Positions 48,085 through 56,116 of a stretch of DNA of 64,000 nt are shown piece by piece. The translations under genes were made by a program, and so were the position numbers. How positions within the stretch are numbered: the stretch's first letter is position 1; each line of letters begins with the position of its first letter. The DNA is taken from NCBI RefSeq assembly GCF_012070395.1, contig NZ_JAAFYS010000001.1:1094001-1158000 (forward strand), written 5' to 3'. The notes under the pieces were generated by a model. That model did not search any database, was not told the DNA's origin, and saw nothing but the letters and a program-made list of their open reading frames with translations. The stretch is from Pseudoroseicyclus tamaricis. GTDB taxonomy: Bacteria; Pseudomonadota; Alphaproteobacteria; Rhodobacterales; Rhodobacteraceae.

Positions 48085-48652
48085 GTGAGGGGGAAAAGCG
48101 GCGGCGGTGCCGGGAGGAGGATGGCACCGCCGCCTGAAAACGCACCCCTGGGAGGAGGTAGGGGCCCGTCTTGCCTTGGCGCCGCCGGGAGGAGGTGGCG
48201 TGCGCCCCCGGGCTCGCGGCAGGGAGGAGGAGAGCCGCGTCCCGGATTAGGTGGCGACAGCGCGGGAGGAGGATGCGCTGCCGCCGGATTCGATGCCCGG
48301 GAGGAGGTGGACACCAAACCAAAACTGCGTTGCGGCGACCTCCGGGAGGAGGTGGAGGTCGCCGCTACAGGCGGGACGCACGGGAGGAGGATGCGCGTCC
48401 GCCGGGTTCTGATGCCCGGGAGGAGGTGGGCACCAAACTCGAAACTGGTGCGGCGACCCCCGGGAGGAGGTGGAGGTCGCCGCTACAGGCCTGACGCCCA
48501 GGGAGGAGGAGGGGCGCCGGTCTATTCCGTCGCGGCGGTATCCGGGAGGAGGTGGATACCGCCGCTCTTGGTCAGATCCGGCCCAGGGAGGAGGAGAGGG
48601 CAGGATCGAACCGGGGCCGGGCTAGGGAGGAGGAAAGCCCGGTACCCCGAAA
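48085..48652 (-). ncRNA. CcsR-type (cuckoo) sRNA array with 14 CCUCCUCCC hairpins
   Basis: On the minus strand CCTCCTCCC occurs 14 times; on the plus strand the GGGAGGAGG units start at 48112, 48150, 48187, 48222, 48264, 48299, 48344, 48382, 48418, 48462, 48501, 48544, 48586 and 48625, a spacing of 35-45 bases. Each unit lies in the loop of its own inverted repeat; the stems differ in sequence (for example 12-bp stems around 48344 and 48544). Three stems are completed by G-U pairs only in the minus-strand RNA. The array begins three bases after the DUF1127 stop and its last hairpin is followed by CCGCTTTTCC. This is the layout of CcaF1-CcsR1-4 in Rhodobacter sphaeroides, where a DUF1127 mRNA is processed into stress sRNAs. 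Function here is inferred from that family. Confidence 0.9.
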
Positions 48653-48655
48653 CTG

Positions 48656-48883
48656 TTACTCGCCGTAAGCCGCGGTGCGGGCGACGGCCTTGATCATCGA
48701 CCGGTGCAGGCCGAGGTCGGCCAGCTCGCGATCGTTGAGGTTGCTCAGCTCCGCGATGGTGGAGCGGTAAACCCGGTTCTGCGCGGCCCGCTCGCTCACC
48801 ATGGCAAAGCCGGCACGGAAGCGCTGACCGATGGTGAAGGTCGAAGCGCGGGATGTGGTTGCATGGGCCATATCGAAACTCAT
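48656..48883 (-). CDS. DUF1127 small protein (CcaF1-like)
   Basis: 75 residues with the YjiS/DUF1127 motif TIAELSNLNDRELADLGLHR in the C-terminal half, a short basic amphipathic domain. The related CcaF1 of R. sphaeroides binds RNA and aids maturation of CcsR sRNAs transcribed from the same operon. That fits the position here, immediately before the 14-hairpin array on the same strand. Start: ATG 48883 (MSFDMAHATT); an internal ATG at residue 5 is also possible. Cotranscription with the array is expected; in Rhodobacter the operon is controlled by heat-shock sigma factors, but no clear RpoH promoter was recognised here. Confidence 0.9.
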   Translation of the reverse strand: MSFDMAHATTSRASTFTIGQRFRAGFAMVSERAAQNRVYRSTIAELSNLNDRELADLGLHRSMIKAVARTAAYGE

Positions 48884-49190
48884 CTGCTCGTGTTACCTGA
48901 TCATCGGGCTGCGTCGCGTCGGCGTTCTTGCCGTTCTGCTCTGCCACCCGGTGGCGTTGTCTGAGAGGAGATTTGGGTCATTTGCTGCGAGTGCACAATG
49001 CCCGCTTCTGCAATGCTGCCATGCGGCATGCGCATATTTCTTTTGTGGCTGGAATAATTGGCTGGCGGCAGGTGAAATGCCCACGCGATGGGCAAAAGTC
49101 AGATGGTTTTGCCTTGATCGGGGCATCGGGCGCGCTTCAGGCGCCTCCGGCCCCGGATCGTACGGTGCGAAGAAGCAACAGGAGGCCCTC
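48884..49190. other. Divergent control region between the DUF1127-sRNA operon and mrp
   Basis: 306 bases, less GC-rich in the middle than the surroundings (TTGCTGCGAGTGCACAATG; CATATTTCTTTTGTGG; AATAATTGG). It holds a GCCCA-CGCGA-TGGGC hairpin near 49079. No gene and no promoter motif that I can assign with confidence. Confidence 0.5.
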
Positions 49191-50330
49191 TTGGCCGACA
49201 GAATGAATGAGGTTCGCGAGGTGCTCAGGCGCCTCGAACTGCCCGACGGGGGCGATCTGGTGAGTCGCGACATGCTGCGCGCCCTCTCGGTGGAGGGCGG
49301 GCGCGTGCGTTTCGTCATCGAGGCGCCGAATCCGGAGGTCGCCCGCCACATGGAGGGGCTGCGCCGCGCCGCCGAGGGCTCCGTGCAGGCGCTGGACTGG
49401 GTGGAGAGCGCCTCGGTGGCGCTGACCGCCCATTCCGGAGGCTCCTCAGGTGGCGCGCCGCCGCGGGCGCCGCAGGGCGCCCCCCAATCCGCGCCGAAAG
49501 GCCCGGGGGCGGGGGAGGCGCCGCCGCAGATCCGCATCGGCGGGCATCCGACGCCGCAGCAGGGCGGGCCGCAGCCGGTGCCGGGGATCAAGCGCATCCT
49601 CGCCGTCGGCTCCGGCAAGGGTGGCGTGGGCAAGAGCACCGTCGCCGCCAACCTCGCCGTGGCGCTGGCGAAGGAGGGCCGCAAGGTCGGCCTCCTCGAT
49701 GCCGATATCTACGGCCCCTCGCAGCCCCGCATGATGGGTGTCAGCGAGCGCGCCAGCTCCAAGGACGGCAAGATCATCGACCCGGCCCATGCCCATGGCG
49801 TCACCATGATGTCCATCGGTCTGATGCTGGAGCCGGAGAAGGCGGTGATCTGGCGCGGCCCGATGCTGATGGGCGCCATGCAGCAGCTTCTGGGGCAGGT
49901 GGCCTGGGGCGAGCTCGACGTGCTGCTCATCGACCTGCCGCCCGGCACCGGTGACGTGCAGCTCTCCCTTGCGCAGCGCACGGCGCTCTCCGGCGCCATC
50001 GTCGTCTGCACCCCGCAGGACGTCGCGCTCATAGATGCGGTGAAGGCGATCGACATGTTCCGCACGCTGAAGGTACCCGTCCTCGGGCTCATCGAGAACA
50101 TGTCTCTCTATATATGTCCCAACTGCGGGCACGAGGCGCACATCTTCGGCCATGGCGGCGTCGCAAAGGAGGCGGAGCGTCACGGCCTGCCGCTCCTCGG
50201 CGCGCTGCCCATCGATCTCGACACCCGCCTCGGCGGCGACTCGGGCACGCCCGTCGCCACGGGCGAGGGGGTGATGTCGGACGCCTACGCCAAGATCGCG
50301 CGCGGCCTCATCGGCGGTGGCATGGCCTGA
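49191..50330 (+). CDS. mrp: Mrp/ApbC family iron-sulfur cluster carrier ATPase
   Basis: 379 residues. An N-terminal MIP18/FeS-assembly-like domain (EVLRRLELPDGGDLVSRDML) is joined by a Pro/Gly-rich linker to a P-loop NTPase with the deviant Walker A SGKGGVGKST, LLDADIYGPSQPRMMG, LIDLPPGTGD and the cluster-binding CPNC in LYICPNCGHEAH. It transfers Fe-S clusters to apo-proteins. The start TTG at 49191 is chosen because GGAGG lies five bases before it; the next ATG (49203) is too far. Frames extending back to 48831 run through the control region. Confidence 0.93.
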   Translation: MADRMNEVREVLRRLELPDGGDLVSRDMLRALSVEGGRVRFVIEAPNPEVARHMEGLRRAAEGSVQALDWVESASVALTAHSGGSSGGAPPRAPQGAPQSAPKGPGAGEAPPQIRIGGHPTPQQGGPQPVPGIKRILAVGSGKGGVGKSTVAANLAVALAKEGRKVGLLDADIYGPSQPRMMGVSERASSKDGKIIDPAHAHGVTMMSIGLMLEPEKAVIWRGPMLMGAMQQLLGQVAWGELDVLLIDLPPGTGDVQLSLAQRTALSGAIVVCTPQDVALIDAVKAIDMFRTLKVPVLGLIENMSLYICPNCGHEAHIFGHGGVAKEAERHGLPLLGALPIDLDTRLGGDSGTPVATGEGVMSDAYAKIARGLIGGGMA

Positions 50331-50336
50331 CTCGCG

Positions 50337-50366
50337 GGTGCGGCCCGGGATTGGCCGGGCCGCACC
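50337..50366 (+). terminator. Hairpin after mrp
   Basis: Perfect 12-bp stem GGTGCGGCCCGG/CCGGGCCGCACC with a six-base loop, seven bases after the mrp stop. It lacks a T-run, so it may be an RNA-end stabiliser rather than an intrinsic terminator. Degenerate CGGGATTGG repeats follow to 50450. Confidence 0.5.
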
Positions 50367-50649
50367 GGAATCGGCCGCCAGATTCGGCCGGGACGCCCGG
50401 GATTGGCTGGGTGAGGGTCGGGATTCGGGCCCCGAGAGCCCGGATTCCGCCCCCTGAGCGGCCCGCTCAAAACTTTTCTGCCTCACTGATTTACGGGCCG
50501 CTGACCTCCACCCTTTGAGTCGATCTGCGGGCCTCTCTACCAGATATGGATGTTCCCGAGCTCCGGATCACCATTTCGTGCGTCAACCTATGAATCGCGC
50601 GAGTTGAGAATCCGGCCGTTTCGCTGTGGCAAAACCGTTCTGTCCCGGC

Positions 50650-50913
50650 TTCGCCCAGACAATACCGTTGCCAGGGGGTAAATCCCGTGGCAGAACAGGG
50701 TTACCGAGAGGGCAGCAACAAACAACGGGGCGACAAAGACCCCAACCCGCAACGAACGAGAGCAGGTTTCATACAGGCGGCTCCCTCTCGAAACATCGTG
50801 ATCCGGCGCGCGAGCGAGCAGACATCCCCCCAGGTGGCGCGCGCAGTCGGACCTCCCCCTCGAGGGGACAGGGCGGCGGATCGGTCAGTGGCAGCAGACC
50901 GATCCGCCGTTTT
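50650..50913 (+). ncRNA. UpsM-like leader RNA of the dcw cluster (candidate), ending in an intrinsic terminator
   Basis: Upstream of mraZ lies a gene-free leader ending in a strong terminator: 12-bp stem GGCGGATCGGTC (50875-50886) with GACCGATCCGCC (50897-50908), then GTTTTC, only 37 bases before the mraZ start. A second hairpin (GCCAGGGG...CCCGTGGC) is near 50665. In R. sphaeroides the abundant sRNA UpsM is produced by partial termination in exactly this place. The 5' end given is approximate. The rest of 50331-50945 shows no gene. Confidence 0.6.
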
Positions 50914-50945
50914 CACATTTAGGGGGTTTGAGAGGGCAGGCGCCG

Positions 50946-51458
50946 GTGAGCAGCTTCACAGGCGAACACGACCAGCGGATCGACGGGAAGGGACGTGTGT
51001 CCATCCCCATGCCGTTCCGCGGTGCCCTCGGCCAGCAGGACCCTGAGTGGACCGCCGGTCAGCCCACCCGCTTCTATCTTCAGTATTCCGACGACCTCAA
51101 AGGCTACCTGCGCGGCTGGGACGTGCGGAGCATCGAGCGTCGTCAGCGCCAGTACCAGCGCTGGGATCCCGGCCCGAAGAAGAAGCTGGCGATCCGCTAC
51201 TTCTTCCGCCAGATCTCGTTGATCGTGCTCGACAAGGACGGCCGCATGGTGCTGCCGCAGAAGCAGCGCGAGCGCCTTGGCGTTGAGGGCGATGACGAGC
51301 TGAAGTTTCTCGGCTACGGCGACTACTTCGAAATCTGGCGCGCCGAGGTGGCGGACGAGGGCGACGATCACGACGCGCTCCTCGCCCAGCTCGGCCCCGA
51401 TTTCGACCCGCAGGAACTGGCGGATCTGCCGCCCGACGATGACTTCGAGCCGGAATAG
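50946..51458 (+). CDS. mraZ: Division/cell wall cluster regulator MraZ
   Basis: 170 residues with two SpoVT/AbrB-like halves, each with the MraZ pattern: DQRIDGKGRVSIPMPFR at the start and ISLIVLDKDGRMVLPQKQRE in the middle (D-x-KGR and DGR-x-x-LP motifs). The C-terminal 30 residues are acidic. MraZ is a DNA-binding regulator of the dcw operon it heads. Start: GTG at 50946 with GAGGG upstream; a TTG at 50928 is possible but badly placed relative to AGGGGG. No clear TGGG-type MraZ box array was found. Confidence 0.93.
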   Translation: MSSFTGEHDQRIDGKGRVSIPMPFRGALGQQDPEWTAGQPTRFYLQYSDDLKGYLRGWDVRSIERRQRQYQRWDPGPKKKLAIRYFFRQISLIVLDKDGRMVLPQKQRERLGVEGDDELKFLGYGDYFEIWRAEVADEGDDHDALLAQLGPDFDPQELADLPPDDDFEPE

Positions 51459-51461
51459 GCC

Positions 51462-52433
51462 ATGGACGTGGCAGCCGCCCCGCATATCCCCGTTCTCCTC
51501 GATCCGATTCTCGACCTCGCCGCACCCGTGCGTGGCCGCTGGCTGGACGGAACGTTCGGTGCGGGCGGCTACGCGCGCGGGCTGATCGCGGCAGGCGCCG
51601 AAGAGGTCATCGGCGTGGACCGCGACCCGTCGGTCTTCCGCCTCGCCGAGGGCTGGCGCGATGACTTTCCCGGCCAGCTGACCCTGAAGGAGGGCCGCTT
51701 CAGCCAGCTCGACAGCCTCGCCGACGGTCCGCTCGACGGGGTGGTGCTCGATCTCGGCATCTCCTCCATGCAGATCGACGTGGCGGAGCGCGGCTTCTCC
51801 TTCCAGAAGGACGGCCCGCTCGACATGCGCATGTCGGGGGAGGGGCCGAGCGCCGCCGAGATCGTCAACGAGGCCTCCGAGGCCGAGCTGGCCGACATCC
51901 TCTACCTCTACGGGGAAGAGCGCGCCTCCCGCCGCATCGCCCGGGCGATTCTCGCCGCGCGGCCGCTGGCGACGACGCTGCAGCTGGCGCAGGTCATCGC
52001 CTCCGTCATGCCGCGCCAGAAGCCGGGGCAGAGCCACCCCGCGACGCGCTCCTTCCAAGCGCTGCGCATCGCGGTGAACGAGGAATATGACGAGCTGTTC
52101 CAGGGGCTTGCCGCTGCCGAGCGGGCGCTGAAGCCCGGCGGCCTGCTCGCCGTCGTCACCTTCCATTCCATCGAGGACAGGATGGTGAAGCGCTTCTTCG
52201 CGGCGCGCAGCTCCACCGGCGGCGGCTCGCGCCATGCGCCGGAGGTGACGGGGCCGGAGCCGACCTTCGAGCCGGTGACGAAGAAGGCAGTCGAGCCGGA
52301 CGAGGGCGAACTGGCCGCCAACCCGCGCGCCCGCTCGGCGCGCCTGCGGATCGGCCGGCGGACGGATGCGCCGGCGGTGGAGATGCCGCAGCCGCGCGAT
52401 CTGGGGATGCCGGTGATGAGGGGCCACAAATGA
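51462..52433 (+). CDS. rsmH: 16S rRNA (cytosine-1402-N4)-methyltransferase
   Basis: 323 residues. The SAM-binding start [15 protein letters not shown] and [13 protein letters not shown], the motif [21 protein letters not shown], the RPLATT segment, [12 protein letters not shown] and [16 protein letters not shown] are all RsmH hallmarks. It methylates C1402 in the ribosomal decoding centre. It starts three bases after mraZ, so the pair is coupled. Confidence 0.96.
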   Translation: MDVAAAPHIPVLLDPILDLAAPVRGRWLDGTFGAGGYARGLIAAGAEEVIGVDRDPSVFRLAEGWRDDFPGQLTLKEGRFSQLDSLADGPLDGVVLDLGISSMQIDVAERGFSFQKDGPLDMRMSGEGPSAAEIVNEASEAELADILYLYGEERASRRIARAILAARPLATTLQLAQVIASVMPRQKPGQSHPATRSFQALRIAVNEEYDELFQGLAAAERALKPGGLLAVVTFHSIEDRMVKRFFAARSSTGGGSRHAPEVTGPEPTFEPVTKKAVEPDEGELAANPRARSARLRIGRRTDAPAVEMPQPRDLGMPVMRGHK

Positions 52434-52443
52434 GGGACACAAG

Positions 52444-52815
52444 ATGAAGGGTCTGCTCTACGTGCTCATGGGGCTGTCGGTCATGGGCCTCGCCTTCTGG
52501 GCCTACCAGGAGAATTACGAGACGCAGGATTCGCTGCGCCGGGTCTCCGAGCTGCATGCGCAGATCGGCGAGAACCGCTCCAAGCTCTCCATCCTCAATG
52601 CCGAGTGGGCGTGGCTCAACCGCCCGCAGCGCCTGCGCGAGCTGGCCGATCTCAACTTCGACCGGCTGGAGCTTCTGCCCATCCTGCCTGACGCCTTCGG
52701 CCACCTCGCCGACGTGCCTGAGCCCTTGCCCGAGCTGGCCGGCATCGAGGATGTCGTCGAGCTTTCCTCCGCCGGCTTCCAAGGGCCGATCAACCCCGAT
52801 GAGGACCCGCTGTGA
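52444..52815 (+). CDS. ftsL: Cell division protein FtsL
   Basis: 123 residues. One membrane span (LLYVLMGLSVMGLAFWAY) at the N-terminus, then a periplasmic coiled-coil-like segment (RRVSELHAQIGENRSKLSILNAEWAWLNRPQRL cut by a WLNRP motif) typical of short alphaproteobacterial FtsL. It bridges FtsI/FtsW and FtsB-type proteins in the divisome. Its stop overlaps the ftsI GTG start. Confidence 0.88.
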   Translation: MKGLLYVLMGLSVMGLAFWAYQENYETQDSLRRVSELHAQIGENRSKLSILNAEWAWLNRPQRLRELADLNFDRLELLPILPDAFGHLADVPEPLPELAGIEDVVELSSAGFQGPINPDEDPL

Positions 52816-54599
52816 TCCGCCAGCCGCTGCGCCCGCTCACCCGCATCCTCCAGGCCCGCGCCAAGGGCGAATCGACCGAGGCCATCGAGCGGGAGAACCG
52901 CCGCCATCGCCACGAGGAGATGCGCGAGAAGATGCGCGGCCGCGCCGCGCTGCGCCTGAAGTTCCTCGCCTTCTGCTTCTTCGCGGCCTTCTCGGCCATC
53001 GGCGGGCAGATGGCGGTGCTCGCCTCCTCCGATGCCGAGGAGCCGACGATCCAGTCCGCCGAAGGGCCGGCGCCGATCCTCTCCGACCGGGCGGATATCG
53101 TCGATCGCAACGGCCGCGTGCTGGCGACGAACATGGAGACCTACTCCCTCTACGCCCAGCCGCAGCAGATGATCGACCCGCACTTCGCGGCCGACGAGCT
53201 GGCGCGCATCTTCCCCGAGCTGGATCACGAGCGCCTCGTCGCCGACTTCACCGGCGACCGCCGCTTCCTGTGGATCCGCCGGCAGATCAGCCCCGAGCAG
53301 ATGCAGCAGGTGCATGACATCGGCGACCCGGGCCTGCTCTTCGGCCCGCGCCAGATGCGTCTTTATCCCAACGGCTCGCTTGCGGCGCATATCCTCGGAG
53401 GCTCCTCCTACGGGCGCGAGGGCGTCTCCTCCGCCGAAGTGATCGGCGTGGCAGGGGTGGAGCGCTACTTCGACGCCCGCCTGCGCGATCCCTACCAGCA
53501 GGACCCGCTGGAGCTGTCGCTCGACCTGACGGTGCAGGCGGTGATGGAGGAGGTGCTCGGCTCCGGCATGGTGCTGATGAACGCCAAGGGCGCCTCCGGC
53601 ATCATCATGGATGTGTATACCGGCGAGATCGTCGCCATGGCCTCGCTGCCGGATTTCGACCCCAACGACCGCCCGGCGCTGCCCACCTCCGGCTCGCCGG
53701 CTGACAGCCCGCTCTTCAACCGTTCGCTTCAGGGCGTCTACGAGCTCGGCTCCGTCTTCAAGGCGTTCACCGCCGCGGCGGCGCTGGATGCGGGGCTGGT
53801 GAACCCCAACACGATCATCAACACCGAAGGGCCGCTCACCTGGGGCCGGTTCCGCATCTCCGATTCGCACCGGATGGACCCGTCGATGCCGGTCAGCGAG
53901 GTGATCGCCGAGAGCTCCAACGTCGGCACCGCGCGCATCGCGCAGATGCTGGGGATCGAGCGGCAGAAGGCCTTCCTCGACAGCCTCGGCATGCTGGAGC
54001 CGACGCAGGTGGAGATGGCCGAGGCCCCCACGGGCCGCCCGCAGTTCCCCGAGAACTGGTCGGAGCTGTCGATGATGACCATCTCCTACGGCCACGGCCT
54101 CGCCGTCTCTCCCCTCCACCTCGCCGCGGGCTACGCGACCATCGCCAACGGCGGCACGCGGATCGTCCCCACGCTGCTGCGCCAGGACGGCCCACAGGTG
54201 GGCGAGCGGATCATCAGCCGGCAGACCTCCGACCAGATCCGCTCCATCCTGCGCGGCGTCGTCTCGCACGGCACGGCGAGCCTCGCCGAGGTGCCGGGCT
54301 ACAATGTCGGCGGCAAGACGGGGACGGCCGAGAAGCCGATCGAGACGGGCGGCGGCTATTACAGCGACAAGGTCATCGCCACCTTCTCCGGCATCTTCCC
54401 GGCCAACGACCCGCGCTACGTGATCATCATCTCCCTCGACGAACCGGTGGAGACCTCCGGCCCGCAGCCCCGCCGCACCGCCGGCTGGACGGCCGTGCCG
54501 GTGGCGGCGGAGGTGATCCGCCGCACCGCGCCGCTGATGGGCCTGCGCCCTGCCGTTGAACGCTGGGCGCCGGAGAGTATACACCAAGCCTCACAGTGA
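52812..54599 (+). CDS. ftsI: Peptidoglycan transpeptidase FtsI (PBP3)
   Basis: 595 residues, a class B penicillin-binding protein. A basic cytoplasmic N-terminus is followed by one membrane anchor (FLAFCFFAAFSAIGGQMAVLA), the dimerisation domain (ADIVDRNGRVLATN), and the transpeptidase with SxxK in YELGSVFKAF, SxN in ESSNVG and KTG in VGGKTGTAE. It makes septal peptidoglycan crosslinks. GTG start overlaps ftsL by GTGA; the stop overlaps a GTG four bases before murE candidates. Confidence 0.95.
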   Translation: MIRQPLRPLTRILQARAKGESTEAIERENRRHRHEEMREKMRGRAALRLKFLAFCFFAAFSAIGGQMAVLASSDAEEPTIQSAEGPAPILSDRADIVDRNGRVLATNMETYSLYAQPQQMIDPHFAADELARIFPELDHERLVADFTGDRRFLWIRRQISPEQMQQVHDIGDPGLLFGPRQMRLYPNGSLAAHILGGSSYGREGVSSAEVIGVAGVERYFDARLRDPYQQDPLELSLDLTVQAVMEEVLGSGMVLMNAKGASGIIMDVYTGEIVAMASLPDFDPNDRPALPTSGSPADSPLFNRSLQGVYELGSVFKAFTAAAALDAGLVNPNTIINTEGPLTWGRFRISDSHRMDPSMPVSEVIAESSNVGTARIAQMLGIERQKAFLDSLGMLEPTQVEMAEAPTGRPQFPENWSELSMMTISYGHGLAVSPLHLAAGYATIANGGTRIVPTLLRQDGPQVGERIISRQTSDQIRSILRGVVSHGTASLAEVPGYNVGGKTGTAEKPIETGGGYYSDKVIATFSGIFPANDPRYVIIISLDEPVETSGPQPRRTAGWTAVPVAAEVIRRTAPLMGLRPAVERWAPESIHQASQ

Positions 54600-54613
54600 A
54601 GGGGCGGCCCGAG

Positions 54614-56116
54614 ATGACGAGACAGACAGGCACGTCGCTGGCCGATCTGGGCCTGACGGCCCGCGGCGGGCGCGAGGCGCGGATCACCGGCCTCGCCATC
54701 GACAGCCGCGAGGTGCGCGAGGGGATGCTCTTCGCCGCCCTGCCCGGCAGCCGCGTGCATGGCGGCGAGTTCATCCAGTACGCCCTGCGCCAGGGCGCCG
54801 GCGCCATCCTGACGGACCTCGAAGGCGCCGAGATCGCCAAGGACGTGATGGCCGGCTCCGGCGCCGCGCTGGTCCTCTCGGAGGATCCGCGCGCCGCGCT
54901 CGCCCGCGCCGCCGCGCTCTGGTACGGCCCGCAGCCGACGGTGATGGTCGCGGTGACGGGCACCAACGGCAAGACTTCCGTCGCCTCCTTCTGCCGGCAG
55001 ATCTGGCAGGAGCTGGGGCATGACGCGGTCAACGTCGGCACCACGGGGGTGGAGGGCGACTTCACCACGCCGCTGCGCCACACCACGCCCGACAGCCTGA
55101 CGCTCCACAAGGCCCTCGCCGAGGCGGCCCGCGCCGGCATCACCCATGCCGCGATGGAGGCCTCCTCCCACGGGCTCGATCAGCGGCGGCTCGACGGGGT
55201 GCAGCTGATCGGCGCCGGCTTCACCAACCTCAGCCAGGATCACCTCGACTACCACGCCGACATGCGCGCCTATTTCGAGGCAAAGCTCGGCCTTTTCGAG
55301 CGGGTGCTGGACGAGGACGGCATCGTGGTGGCGAACCTCGACGATCCCTACGGAGCCGACATCGCCGGCCGCGCCGCAGCGCGCGGGCAGGAGGTCATCG
55401 GCATCGGCCGCTGCGCCGAGGCCCGGCTCCGGCTCGGCGCGCAGCGCTTCGATTCGACCGGGCAGGAGCTGCGCTTCGACTGGCAGGGCGCGCCGCACAT
55501 GCTGCGGCTGGAGCTGATCGGCGGCTTCCAGGCCGCCAACGTCGCCGCCGCCGCCGGCCTCGTCATCGCCTCCGGGGAGGACCCGCAGGAGGTCTTCGCG
55601 ACGCTGCCCAAGCTGCGCACCGTCCGCGGCCGGATGGAGCTGGCGGCGACGCGCGAGAACGGCGCCGCGGCCTACGTCGATTACGCCCACACGCCCGACG
55701 CGGTGAAGGTGGCGCTGGAGGCGCTGCGCCCGCACGTGATGGGCCGCATCGTCGCCATCGTCGGCGCCGGCGGCGACCGAGACAGGGGCAAGCGCCCGCT
55801 GATGGGCCGGGCGGCGGCGGAGCACGCCGACCAGGTCATCGTCACCGACGACAACCCCCGCAGCGAAGACCCGGCCGCCATCCGCGCCGCCGTCATGGAT
55901 GGTGCCCTCGCCGTCGACAGCGGCCTCTCCGTCACCGAGGTCGCCGACCGGGCGGAGGCGATCCTGCGCGGCGTCGATGCCCTCGGCCCCGGCGACGCCC
56001 TCCTCATCTGCGGCAAGGGCCACGAGAGCGGCCAGATCATCGGCGAGACGACGCATCCATTCGACGACGCCGAGCAGGCCTCCATCGCCGTCGCCGCGCT
56101 CGAGGGCCGCGCGTGA
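54614..56116 (+). CDS. murE: UDP-MurNAc-L-Ala-D-Glu:meso-diaminopimelate ligase
   Basis: 500 residues. ATP motif VTGTNGKTSVASF, the SSHGLDQRRLDGV segment, and DDNPRSEDP, whose DNPR motif indicates meso-diaminopimelate as substrate. It adds the third residue of the stem peptide in the cytosol. ATG 54614 with AAGGGG upstream is preferred to GTG 54596, which overlaps the ftsI stop but has no ribosome site. The murF GTG overlaps the stop. Confidence 0.95.
   Translation: MTRQTGTSLADLGLTARGGREARITGLAIDSREVREGMLFAALPGSRVHGGEFIQYALRQGAGAILTDLEGAEIAKDVMAGSGAALVLSEDPRAALARAAALWYGPQPTVMVAVTGTNGKTSVASFCRQIWQELGHDAVNVGTTGVEGDFTTPLRHTTPDSLTLHKALAEAARAGITHAAMEASSHGLDQRRLDGVQLIGAGFTNLSQDHLDYHADMRAYFEAKLGLFERVLDEDGIVVANLDDPYGADIAGRAAARGQEVIGIGRCAEARLRLGAQRFDSTGQELRFDWQGAPHMLRLELIGGFQAANVAAAAGLVIASGEDPQEVFATLPKLRTVRGRMELAATRENGAAAYVDYAHTPDAVKVALEALRPHVMGRIVAIVGAGGDRDRGKRPLMGRAAAEHADQVIVTDDNPRSEDPAAIRAAVMDGALAVDSGLSVTEVADRAEAILRGVDALGPGDALLICGKGHESGQIIGETTHPFDDAEQASIAVAALEGRA

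Noticed and set aside
48085-48693. 202-codon plus-strand frame through the hairpin array, and CRISPR-like appearance of the array
   Set aside because: The frame is a by-product of GGGAGGAGG units. The repeats are only 9 nt, lie in loops of variable paired stems, and there are no cas genes, so it is neither a gene nor a CRISPR array.
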